The notes beneath the pieces were generated by a model. That model searched no databases. It was not told where the DNA came from and worked only from the letters and a program-made list of their open reading frames with translations. From the NCBI GenBank assembly GCA_026770575.1, contig MU657340.1:78416-98017 (forward strand): a stretch of DNA of 19,602 nucleotides. The letters run 5' to 3'. Position 1 is the first letter of the stretch. The number at the start of each line of letters is the position of its first letter. A program made the translations under genes and the position numbers. Source of the stretch: Pelagophyceae sp. CCMP2097 (lineage: Eukaryota > Sar > Pelagophyceae). Positions 1 to 8,719 of the stretch are shown piece after piece.

Positions 1-484
1 CCCATCCGCCAGGTATACTCGGTGTCCTCTTTCTACGGAAATCTTCGGAGCTCTCTTTGTCACTGCTCGTCCACGCCCTGCTCGTCCACGACACGCGTCG
101 CGTAAGCTTCCCCCCACCCCACCACCCAAGCTTCAAGAGAAAATCGGTACCATAAATGTACTGTTAGAAGCAAAAATGCGCAGAAGGCACAAGCATAAAT
201 CTCAATGATAGATATTGACGCCAGCGCCCGCACGGTACGGTGTGCGGCTTTCAGGACCGAAGTTCTATGGAAGACGAGCCCAAACTTGGAATTCCAGGTT
301 GTAGACATTTCAACGGACACTTCGGGACGCCCCTCGACGCCAGTCGACGACGCGCCGCAATCGCTTCCTACCGAGCGAAAGTCCTTTGCTTTCTAGTAGG
401 AGACTTTTAAAAGGCGACCCACTTGAAGCTTTTTCTGAGAGGACTTGTTTCGACTATGGTTCGGATTCCGCGATCGGAATCCGG
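1..484. other. Intergenic left edge with a repeat copy
   Basis: No convincing gene is visible. The short open frames at 60-320 (-) and 205-396 (+) lack recognisable motifs and have none of the strong third-position GC bias of the real genes nearby. The stretch holds one copy of a dispersed repeat, described separately, and is richer in A/T than the genes. The segment just before 485 may be promoter or 5' UTR of the next gene, but I see no clear TATA or CCAAT element. Confidence 0.5.
69..107. repeat. 39-bp dispersed repeat, copy A
   Basis: This 39-bp segment is identical to 17381-17419 and differs by two G-to-A changes from 17208-17246. It carries an internal doublet of CTCGTCCACG-like sequence and ends in GTCGCGTAAGC. 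Weaker similarity extends leftwards to about position 11, where TACTCGG and GTGTCC match the flank of the 17381 copy, so the full unit may exceed 100 bp. The element is unidentified; a mobile-element remnant or subtelomeric repeat is possible. Confidence 0.8.
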
Positions 485-1474
485 ATGATGGCGGCCCGCT
501 TCGTCGCGCTTGCGGCGGCGCCGTGCGCGGCGGCCTGCAGCGCGGTGATCCGGGACGACGCCGTCGACGAGGCGCGCGGCCAGCGCGTCAAGACGCTCCA
601 GGGGCTCGTCGAGACGCGCAAGCAGCGCGTACTGGTCCTCGAGGACCTCATGGAGAAGCGCGACACGCCCTGCGCCACCTACAACGTCGTCTGCCACGCC
701 ATGGTCGCGCTCGTGCGTCCGCTGTCCCTCGGCGGCGACCGTGGGAGCTTTGACGCCGAGCGCCGGTAGGCGGCGCGCGAGTTCGGCGCGCTGCCGCGGC
801 AGTGGGCCCTCGACGACGCCAAGCTGCTCACGGGCGGCCGCACGGCGGCGGAGAAGATGGCGCACATCGAGAAATTCGGCGGCGCCGAGTTCCACGAAAC
901 TGCGCTCGCTGCAGTCGAGGCGGCGGCGGCGCCGGGCGGCCGCGTCGCCGTCGTCTTCGGCGACGTCGGCGAAGAGGATGGTTTGGCGCCGCACCCGTGG
1001 CTCCAAGCGCTTCAGAAACGCGGCAACGTTGAGGCCGAGTCGCTCTGCGCGGCGCAGGGCGACGTGATCACGCTGACGATTGAGTACGGCGCGGACGGCG
1101 CCCCGCTGCAGACGCCCGAGGACGCCGCGCGCGAGGCACAGCGTGCCGCGGAGCTGCGCAAGATTCGCACCGCCCGCGGCGCAGCCCTCGTCGTCGTCGC
1201 GCCGCCTTTTGGCGACGGTGCGCGCGCCAGACTCGACGCGTTCGGCGGCGAGAAGCTCATCTACGTCGGCGAGGCGCGCGGCGGCCTCCACGCCTCCGAA
1301 TCCTTCTTCGACGCGCTCGACCACGGCTGGACGCTCGAAAACAAGGTCGCGCTCCCGGCCTGGGGCGGCGCCTGCCCCGCGCTCTGGGTCCTCCGGCGCG
1401 ACGCGCCGCCCGCCGCCGAGCCCGCGCCGCACCGGCCCTGGTGGAAGCGCATCCTCAACAAGGCGCGCACATAA
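485..1474 (+). CDS. Unknown protein with N-terminal targeting-like segment
   Basis: Two exons, 485-712 and 770-1474, give 310 residues. The 57-nt intron has a GTGCGTCC donor and a TAG acceptor that is also an in-frame stop, so the reading frame requires splicing. I chose the Met at 485 (another follows at 488) because it begins a hydrophobic Ala-rich segment typical of a signal or organelle-targeting peptide; an upstream in-frame Met at 386 would bury it. Residues about 25-60 are charged and probably helical. The C-terminal half has a VAVVFGDVG strand-like segment, a GGEKLIYVGEARGG motif and a terminal strand (ALWVLRRD), loosely reminiscent of Rossmann-like or methyltransferase-like folds, but no SAM-binding motif is clear and I do not assign a function. 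It is convergent with the U2AF gene, 229 bp away. Confidence 0.75.
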
Positions 1475-1703
1475 AAGCGGACCGACCGCCCCGAAACTGA
1501 GCTCTTGCCGCATCGGGCCGCGGCGGAGTTTTGTTGGACACCAGTGTTACGAACACGTGGCCACTGGGGAGCGCCGCCAGCGTCTGTGAGACCACCGGAC
1601 GGCGTCGAGCGCCTCGAGGGCGCGCCCCACGGCGCGGGGGCCGAGGGCCCGCCTTTGAGCCGCGGCGCGAGCCCGCTGCGGCGCGACCGCGGGCGCCGCG
1701 GCC

Positions 1704-3590
1704 TCAGGATTGTTGCTGGAGCTGGGCGAAGTAGTCCGCGGCGGCAGCGTCCTGGGCCTGGTCGCTCTGCGGCGGCGGCGGCGGCGGCGGCGCCTGCGCG
1801 GGCGGCTGCGCATCCTGTGGCACCTCGCCCGCGCGGACGAAGCGCGCGTCGACGGGGTCGCCCATGAAGCGGCGGTGCCTCAGGCTCGCCACGGCGAGAA
1901 TGGCGTCGTCGACGAGCGTGAAGACTGCGATGGCGTCGCCGCCGTCGTGCTCGACGGACGTGGCATTGCCGTACTTTGAGCACTCGCCGCGAATGTCGGC
2001 GCAGACGTCTTCATCCAAAGCGTCGGACGCGGCCGCCGACGCCGGCCGCGCCGCCGCGCGCGCGGTGGCCAGCAGGCCCGCGAGGCGCACGACGCGCGTC
2101 GGGTTCTCCGCAACGCGCGCGAGCGCCGCCACCGTCTCGCGCGCCAGCAGCTTCGGCGGCTGCTCGCGCGCCAGCGGTGGCAGCGCGCCGTCGCGGTACG
2201 CTTGCAGCACGTCGCCCCACGTCGCCTCGGGCGCCGCCTTGCCCGAATTCGTGGCGTACTTTGACGGCCGCCCGATGCGCAGCTCAGAGCCGCAAAACGG
2301 AATGCCCGAAAACTGCAGCATCGCGTCAGTCTCCTCCGCCGACCGCAGCTCGACGAACGCGTAGTGCCCTGCGGGAAGGTGCGTCAACGCAGGGCGCGGG
2401 GGACGACACGTTTCAACGGGGCCCCGCGACCAGAGGCGTCGCCTCGCGACTGCGAGGCGTCGGGCGGGGCAGGGGCGCACCGCTGAGGCGGAGGGAGACG
2501 ATGGGTTCGCCGTCTGCGACGACCTGGCCCATCTCGCGCGCGACGGTGCAGAGGAAGTGCTTGATGGCGCCTTCCGACATGTTCGCCGTCGTGTTCCCAA
2601 TGAACAACTCGCGCAGCGTCTTCTCCGCCGTCCCCAGCTGCGGCCCGCCGCCGAGCATGCGCGGGTCCGGCGCCGACCCGCCGTCCTGCGACACCTGCTG
2701 CCACGACGCGCAAGGCGTCATGGGCCCGTCGTACTTGGACGGCCGGCCAATCTTCAGCGCCTGGCCCATAAACCTAGCGCGGGCGTGCGCGACGCCGCAA
2801 GGCGCGCCGGCGGCTCTGAACGGCCGTGGAGAGGGCGGTCCCTGCCTCTCGGCGCTGCCTCGGTCCGTCGCTGCGGCGCCCAGGTGTCCCTTTATCGCCG
2901 GACGCGGCCACGCACGGGATGCCCGTCAAGTTGAGGCCGCGGTCGCAATCCTCGATGGTGCGGAACTCGATGAAGGCAAAGTTGGTCGACACGCGACACG
3001 TCACGATGGCCGCACCGGGCGCCGTCGCCAGCCGCGCAGTCGCCATCGCCGCCTACGAATCACGACGCGGTCCGGCGCGCGCGCCGGCGGGCCGGCGTCG
3101 TCATAGAAGGGACGCACGTTGAGGTGGTCGAGGAGGGCTCGCTCCGTCGTGAGCGGCGGCGTGTTGCCAACAAAGAGCTCGCGGTACGGTTTCGTGGACA
3201 TGTCCGTCTGCGCGGGCACGAGGCCTGCCTGCGCCGCCGCGGCCATGATGCCACCGACGGCGCCGACGCCGACGCCCGGCGCCATGGCCGCTGGCGGCGG
3301 CTCCGAGGAGAAGCGACTCCGCTTCGGCTTGCGCTCGGGAGACGGGCTCTTGCGCCGCGACCGCTCGCGACTTCGGTCGTGGTCGCGGTCGCCCGACCGA
3401 GACCGCTCCTTCCGCCGCGACCGCGACCGGTCGTCGCGCCTAGAGGGTGCAGCGCGGTCCGCGCTACGGGACCTTCCAGGGCCCGCGGCACCGCGCCAAA
3501 GGCGCAACCGCGGCGCGACGCCACGTCCCGAGCTGGGGGGCGCCCTCCACTCGCAAAGGGGCCGCGGACTCACTCGTCGCCTCCCTCCAT
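1704..3590 (-). CDS. U2AF2: Splicing factor U2AF large subunit (U2AF65-like)
   Basis: Five exons (complement of 1704-2368, 2481-2773, 2916-3052, 3118-3439, 3574-3590) give 477 residues, close to the usual length of U2AF65. The family binds the polypyrimidine tract and, with U2AF35 and SF1, recruits U2 snRNP to the branch site in the nucleus. Residues 7-48 form an Arg/Ser/Asp-rich RS domain. RRM1 has RNP2 LFVGNT (94-99) and RNP1 NFAFIEF (137-143). RRM2 has LFIGNT (215-220) and HYAFVEL (258-264). Both are followed by LKIGRPSKY- or LRIGRPSKY-type segments typical of U2AF. A third RRM (about 347-436) resembles the U2AF homology motif, with RRF at 422-424 in the position of the R-x-F ligand-binding motif. 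The C-terminus extends into a Pro run and Gln-rich tail not usual for the family. The first exon is only 17 nt (MEGGDE), joined by a GTGAGT donor. All four splice phases agree. Paralogues such as PUF60 or RBM39 are less likely, given the RS domain plus three RRMs at this length. Confidence 0.93.
3440..3573 (-). other. First intron of the U2AF gene
   Basis: This 134-nt intron has a GTGAGT donor and a CTCTAG acceptor. Without splicing, the initial six-codon exon runs into TGA immediately after the donor. Joining restores Glu and enters the RS-domain frame exactly, which supports the start at 3590 over the internal Met at 3573. Confidence 0.8.
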
Positions 3591-3822
3591 CCCTGGTTTG
3601 AACGAATCGGGCCGGTCGTCCGTCGCTCGGCGATTTTCGGAACCCGACTCGGAAACGACGCTTGTGTGAACCCTAAGCGCCAAGGCACACCAGCCGACGC
3701 TGTTTGAAAGGGTGCAGAGGCGACGGGCCGTGCCGGGCATCGAGCGCTCCCGGGAGTCTTGCAAGAGACACAGTATTTATAAGTGCGACGACGCCCCGAG
3801 TTGCCGGCGGCGACGCGCGCAT

Positions 3823-6800
3823 TCAAATGTTTGAGACGAAGTACGTGTACCGCTCGCTGCGGCCCTTTTCGTACTTCTCCCAGACCCAGTGCGGGTAGTG
3901 CGCGCCGAGCGCGTTGAGCCGCATGAGCGCCGTGCCTGCGCCGGGCCGCATTTGCGCGCGCCAGAGGGCCCCCTTCTCGAAAGCACGCACCGAGGGCCGA
4001 CATGAGGTCGTTCTTCTGCCTCTCGTAGTTCTTGATGCACCCCTCTTGGAAGCGCAGCTGGCTCGAGACGGACTCGAAGCGCCGCGCCAGCGTTGTGTCC
4101 TAACGACCGCTGGCATGACGACGGACACGGCCGCAAGTGCACATAGAAAGAGCGCACCTTGGGGAGCGGCGCGGCGTCCGCCGTTAGGTTTGCGTGCGGG
4201 CAGCTCTGCTCGGCGCCGTCCTCCGAGAAGCGCGAGTGCGCCTGAAACTGGCCCGAGCCTAGTCGACGCGATCCAGAGTCGTGCGCGCGACGCAGGGCGC
4301 GAGGGTCGGCGCGCCCGCGCGGAGCGTGGCACGCACCTCGCGCGCAGGCGGCGCAGGCGTGCCACTGCCAGGCCGCTCTTCGGAAGCCGTCGGCGCCGCG
4401 GTGCATCACAAGACCCGTCTGCCCTTGATGCTCGCACGACCCGAACTGGAACGCGGCGCAGAGCTGCTTGCCGTCGATGCCGACGACGCCGTGCGGCGAG
4501 TCGCGCGACTCGCGGAAGAGGACCACGGGCGACCCCGCGGGCGCGTCGCGCGCCTGCCACGCCGCCGCATTCGCCTCGTGCGCCGCCGCCGCCGCGCGGT
4601 CCGCCTTGGACGCCGCCTCGCGCGCGTCGTAGGGCAGCGAGTTCTCCTTCGAGTTCTCCTTGTCGCTGCTCCGCGGCGACCGGCCCCAAGGCGCCTCGCC
4701 GCGCGGCGGCGGTGCGCCGCGGGCGGCGCGCGCCCACAGGCCCCAGGCGCGGCCGAGACGCGCGCTGGTGACGCGGTCCGTGGCCGCGCGGACCGCGTGC
4801 GCGCGCGCGCGGCGCGCCTCGGACCGCCAGCGCGCATACGCGTCATACCGCCGCCACGTCTGGAAAGCGAGTCGCGCGTGGCACCGCGCTTGTCGCGCGC
4901 TGGCGCACTCCAGCAGCAACACGGCGACCCAGGCGCGGCCGCGGCGCCAGCCCTCGCGCGAGTCCGCCGCCACCCGCGCCAGCGCGTCGCCCGCGTCGCG
5001 CCGCTCGGCCACCGCGAGCGCGCGATCCTCGGCGGCGCTTTGCTGCGCGTCGCGCGCCGCGGCGGCGACGTCGCGCAGGCCCGCATCGGCACCGGGGCTG
5101 GCCGAAAGCGCCGCGCGCTGGGAAGCGCGGTCGCGGTCCGCCGCTGCCGCCGCACGGTCCGCGGCAGCGGCGGCACGATCCGCCGCGGCGGCGGTGGCGT
5201 CGTCGTTGGCGCGCGCCGAGGGCAGGCCGCCGCGCGCGGCCTCGGCGTAGGCACGCGCTGCTGCTGCTTCAAAGTCCGCCGCGCGGTCGCGGCTCCGCTG
5301 AGCCTCCTGCCGCGCCACCTCGACGGCAGTCTGCGCCCCGCGCACAAGATCCAGGCGCTCCGACTCGAGCAGAGAACGCAGCGCCTCGTGCGCCGCCTGA
5401 ATCCGGCAGTTGGTGAGTGCGCGGACCATTGGACGCCGCGGGGGGCGGGACTCACGTTCGCGGCGTCGCGCGCCTCGCCAGCGCGCGCGGCGGCGCGCTG
5501 CGAGCTGTCGAGGCGGTCCGTGGCATCGTTGCCCCGCGCCTGCGCCGAGATGAGCTGGCTGCGGAGCGCGTCCACCTGGAGCACATCGGCGCGGGCCGTC
5601 TCGAGGCGTAGCTCGGCGGCGATGGCGCGCGCGTCGGCGGCGGTGCGCGCGGCATCGGAGGCCACGTCGCGCTGGCTCGCCGCGTCGCGCTCCGCCTTGG
5701 CCTGCGTAAGTTCAGCGAGTTCGTCGACGTAGCGCCGCGACAGCGCGCGGGCGTCCGCGTCGGCGCCGCGCCGATGGTTCGCCGCCAGAGCGCCGTGCGC
5801 CGCCAGGGCCGCGCCCAAAGCCTCGTACGCGCCCGCCTCGGCGAGGCGCGCCGACGACAGCTCGAGGCGCAAGAGCTCCGCCGCCTCGGAGACGGCGGCG
5901 CCGACGAGCCCCCCTGCCGCCGTCGTCGACGAGGCCAGCGCCGCCGTCGCGGTCACCGACGACGCGTGCACTGCGCCGACATCGACGCGCGACGCCGCAT
6001 CTGCTGCCGCGAGTTGCACGCGGCTGGCCTCGACCTCGATCTCCAGCTCGCCGACTCGCGCGCGGAGCCCAATCATCTCCGTGTCCGCCGCCTCGAGCGC
6101 GTCGAGCATGCCGGCCTAATCGAGGATCGCCGTCAAGTCTCCATAATCGTCAAATGGAAGAGACGCCGCGTCGCGCGGATGCTGCGTCGGCGCCCTGGAG
6201 AGCAGCGCGGGCGAGCTCGAGCCTGTTCCGACGAGTTGATCCAATGGGATTTTTGTCTCCGGGACGACGCTCGTCCCCGGGTCTCGTCTCCGAGCGCGTC
6301 CCCCCCGAGCACTGCGTGTGGTCAAAGGCGACACGGGGGCGCGCTCGTCGCTGAGCGCGGCGCCGGCCGGGGCGGGCGCGGGCGGCTGGGTCGTCGTCGG
6401 CCGCTTCGGCGTCGTCTCGGTGCCGACAGCGTAGGCGGCGCGCTCCATGGCGTCGTCGCCGGCGATGAGGGCCGCGACGTGCGCGTCCATCGTCGAGAGG
6501 TGCGTCTCCAGAAACCGAACCTTGGCGTCGCGGTCCGAGACCTCCGCCTCGAGCGCCTCGATGCGCCGCTGCGCCGCAGACGCGCCGGCCCGCGAGCGCT
6601 GCGGCGACGCTTCCCCCTAGCGCCACGCAGCGTCGACGACTGCACCAGAGCCGTAGAGGCGTCACGGGCGGCAAAAGGCCCCGACGGCGGACGCACCGAG
6701 CCTTCGCGCTGGGCCTCGAGTTGTTGCTCGAGGTCGGCGTTGCGCTCTTCGAGCGCGGCGTTGCGCGCCTCGAGCGCGGTGAGGCGCGAGTCGAGCGCTT

Positions 6801-7215
6801 CATCGTCGCCTACCTTGGCGCGCTCCAGCGCGTCGCCGCGCCCCTCGAGCGCGCGCACGTCGGCCGCCAGCGAGTCGGCGAGCGCCTCGCTGCGCAGCAG
6901 GTCGGCGTCGCAGCTGCGGAGTTTTTCCGCGAGCACGCGGCACGCGGCGCACGAATCGTCGGCCGCGCCCGCCGCGGCCGACCACCGCGGCGCATCCCCG
7001 GCGGCCGGCGCGCCGGCAAGGCCGTCGGCGGCGTCGCCCGGCTGCCTCGCGCCCCCCGACGACGCTTGCGCCGCCGTGTCGTGCGCCGCCGTATCGTGTG
7101 CCGCCGTCGGCGCGGCCGCAGGCGCGGCAGGCGCACTCGCCACCTCCGGCGCGGGCCCGAGCTCCAAGAGGAATCTCACGCGGTGCGTGCGCCGCTTCTC
7201 CGCGAGCGTCGCCAT
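3823..7215 (-). CDS. Large Ala-rich coiled-coil protein with Trp/Arg repeats and a Cys/His cluster
   Basis: Seven exons (complement of 3823-3935, 3991-4099, 4158-4258, 4337-5396, 5456-6115, 6335-6616, 6697-7215) give 947 residues with all phases consistent. The donor at 6334 is the least certain. Residues about 90-170, 180-240, 268-480 and 490-630 are Ala/Glu/Arg heptad-like sequence (for example LTALEARNAALEERNADLEQ) and should form long coiled coils. An AADRAAA unit repeats in tandem near 557-577. Residues about 637-714 contain spaced Trp/Arg motifs (GWRRGRAW, FQTWRRY, YARWRSE, AWGLWAR) that recall the short helical repeats of Sfi1-type proteins. A DKENSKENS stretch follows. Near 780-850 a run of Cys and His (CAAFQFGSC, WHACAACA, CPHA) could bind zinc. 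The C-terminus is ordered (HYPHWVWEKYEKGRSERYTYF). A cytoskeletal or scaffold role is an inference only. The gene is divergent from the 7413 gene, about 200 bp apart. Confidence 0.75.
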
Positions 7216-7412
7216 GCTGCCGTATAGGCACGCGCCGCGGCCGGCCCGTCCGCCGCGCGCGGGGCCTCTTCTTCGTCCGACCTAACTGTCTCAAGGTATT
7301 TTCGGGGGTAATATGGAGTAAAATACTTGTTCGCCGAATCCTGACCTTGCACACAGTCGACATATATACGCGACACGGCAACGTGGCCCGAGGCAGCGCG
7401 GTTGCAATCAGG
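7216..7412. promoter_or_regulatory. Divergent promoter region with a TATA-like element
   Basis: This gap separates the starts of two divergent genes (7215 on the minus strand, 7413 on the plus strand). Its right half is clearly AT-richer than the surroundings. A TATATA element at 7363-7368 lies about 45 bp before the plus-strand ATG, which would place a short 5' UTR after it. Assignment rests on position and composition only. Confidence 0.45.
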
Positions 7413-8275
7413 ATGCTGCGGAGCTTGGTGCTCCTCGCGGTGGGCGCGCGCGCCTTGGTGCCGGGCGCGCCGCGGGCGGTGCGCAGTCCTCTGGCGCTGT
7501 TCTCGACGGCCGACGACGCGCAATCGCTCTCGGACCGAATCAGCGGCGCGGAGCATACCGCAGCGTCCGAGACACCTCGCTCCAAGAGCCGACGCCGCGG
7601 ACCCCGCAGAACCGCCGTCTGACGGTGAAAGGGGGACGATTGAGCAAGGGCTGGGCACGCCGTCGACTGCCGCGTGCGAGGACCGCCGCGCGACGCCACC
7701 GCCGCCCGACCGCCGCCCGACCGTAGCGCCGTGGCCGCGCTCTTCGTCGTCGACGGTACGACCGAACATCGCACCGCCCTTGGGGGCGTCGCCTCAAAGG
7801 GCGCGTCGACGGGCGAGCGCGTCGCGTAGGCGAGCCGCGGCGGTTCCTGCGACGAGACAAGTTCATCGCCAGCGTCGTCGGCGCGCCGCTCTCGGCCGGC
7901 ACGTCGCCGGCACCATCGGCGGATGCCGCACTCAAGCTCTGGCTCGCGCTCGGCGGCGCGCCGCCGCCATTGGAGAAGCCCAAAGCCAAAGGCGGTTTCT
8001 TCGCCTCGTTCGGAGACAGCCTCAAGCAAAACGCCCTCGGCGTGAAAGACGTGCGGCCCAAGGTCCGTACCTTGACAGCGCCGCCGACCCGAGTAGTCTC
8101 GACGTGCCCCGACGCGCCTGTCCCATCGAGCCGACCGTAGGACAAGTGGGGCGACACGATCGTGGAGATGACGGTCATCGACCAGGAGGCCATCCTGTCT
8201 TCCGACCTTGGCAAGGCCGGCTTCAAGCTCGCCGCGTACGTCGAGGCCCTCGAGTCGCAGGCCGCGGCACTCTAA
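7413..8275 (+). CDS. Small putative plastid-targeted or secreted protein, unknown function
   Basis: Exons 7413-7564, 7727-7755, 7830-8062 and 8141-8275 join to 182 residues with matching phases. The N-terminus has a hydrophobic core (MLRSLVLLAVGARA) followed by LVPGAPRAVRS, resembling the bipartite signal-plus-transit peptides of complex plastids, in which the transit peptide begins with an aromatic residue or Leu followed by a basic stretch. The mature part contains LFVVDGEPRRFLRRDKF, a Lys-rich EKPKAKGGFFASFGD segment, and a final exon DKWGDTIVEMTVIDQEA. I recognise no family. The 29-nt second exon is unusually small; it is the only phase-consistent join I found between exons 1 and 3, and the first intron (162 nt, GTCCGA donor) is the least certain boundary. 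Confidence 0.65.
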
Positions 8276-8719
8276 AGCTCCCAGACACCTCGCCGCTCCG
8301 ACGATGCGCCCGATCGCACGTAAGCCCAGTCGGAATGTGCTGGCCCGCGTCCGGGACGTCCGGACAGGGTCGCGTCGAGAAGGACCGCCGACACTCGCAA
8401 TCTAACTCGCGTGCCGCAATGCATCGGGGAGCGTGGCCCTTGCGGGCATCGACGGAGAGGCGCTGCCAAACAGGATCACGTCGTCTCAGGCCCGACCCGT
8501 CGGGACGGTCGTCCGAGAAGGCTCGTTGGATTTCGAAATATTGGAAGAAGACGGGTATCCAGCCAATCAGAAGCCGTCATCCCTCGATTTTCGACGGGTC
8601 GGGTTCCGAACCGGCAGGACGTGGACCAAGCCCGCGAGCGAAGCCCTCGAGCGTCGGACCTCGGACCTCCGTTGAGCCCGGAGGTCCGGACCCTGCGCAA
8701 AGACTCGTCGCGAGGAAGG
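8276..8719. other. Intergenic region between two plus-strand genes
   Basis: No gene is visible in these 444 bp. The open frames across it have no motifs and no coding-like composition. The half nearest the downstream gene is AT-richer than the surroundings and holds a CCAAT motif, which suggests promoter sequence. Confidence 0.5.
8563..8567 (+). promoter_or_regulatory. CCAAT box candidate
   Basis: The sequence AGCCAATCAG lies about 155 bp upstream of the ATG at 8720 and matches the CCAAT-box core bound by NF-Y factors in eukaryotes. A single match of this length can occur by chance. Confidence 0.25.

Noticed and set aside
407..1513. 368-aa minus-strand open frame
   Set aside because: It is antisense to the two-exon plus-strand gene and is Arg/Ala-rich, as expected when GC-rich coding DNA is read backwards. 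It has no motif.
1976..3106. 376-aa plus-strand open frame
   Set aside because: Antisense shadow of the U2AF exons; it crosses their introns without any domain.
4281..5732. 483-aa plus-strand open frame
   Set aside because: Antisense of the coiled-coil gene; Arg-rich low-complexity translation.
6109..6118. Two separate genes divided at the TAG at 6116-6118
   Set aside because: The frame resumes in phase after the TAG, the sequence before it is AT-richer with branch-like elements, and coiled coil continues on both sides. An intron is simpler, though not proven.
5774..7285. 503-aa plus-strand open frame
   Set aside because: Antisense of the coiled-coil gene's N-terminal exons; no recognisable sequence.
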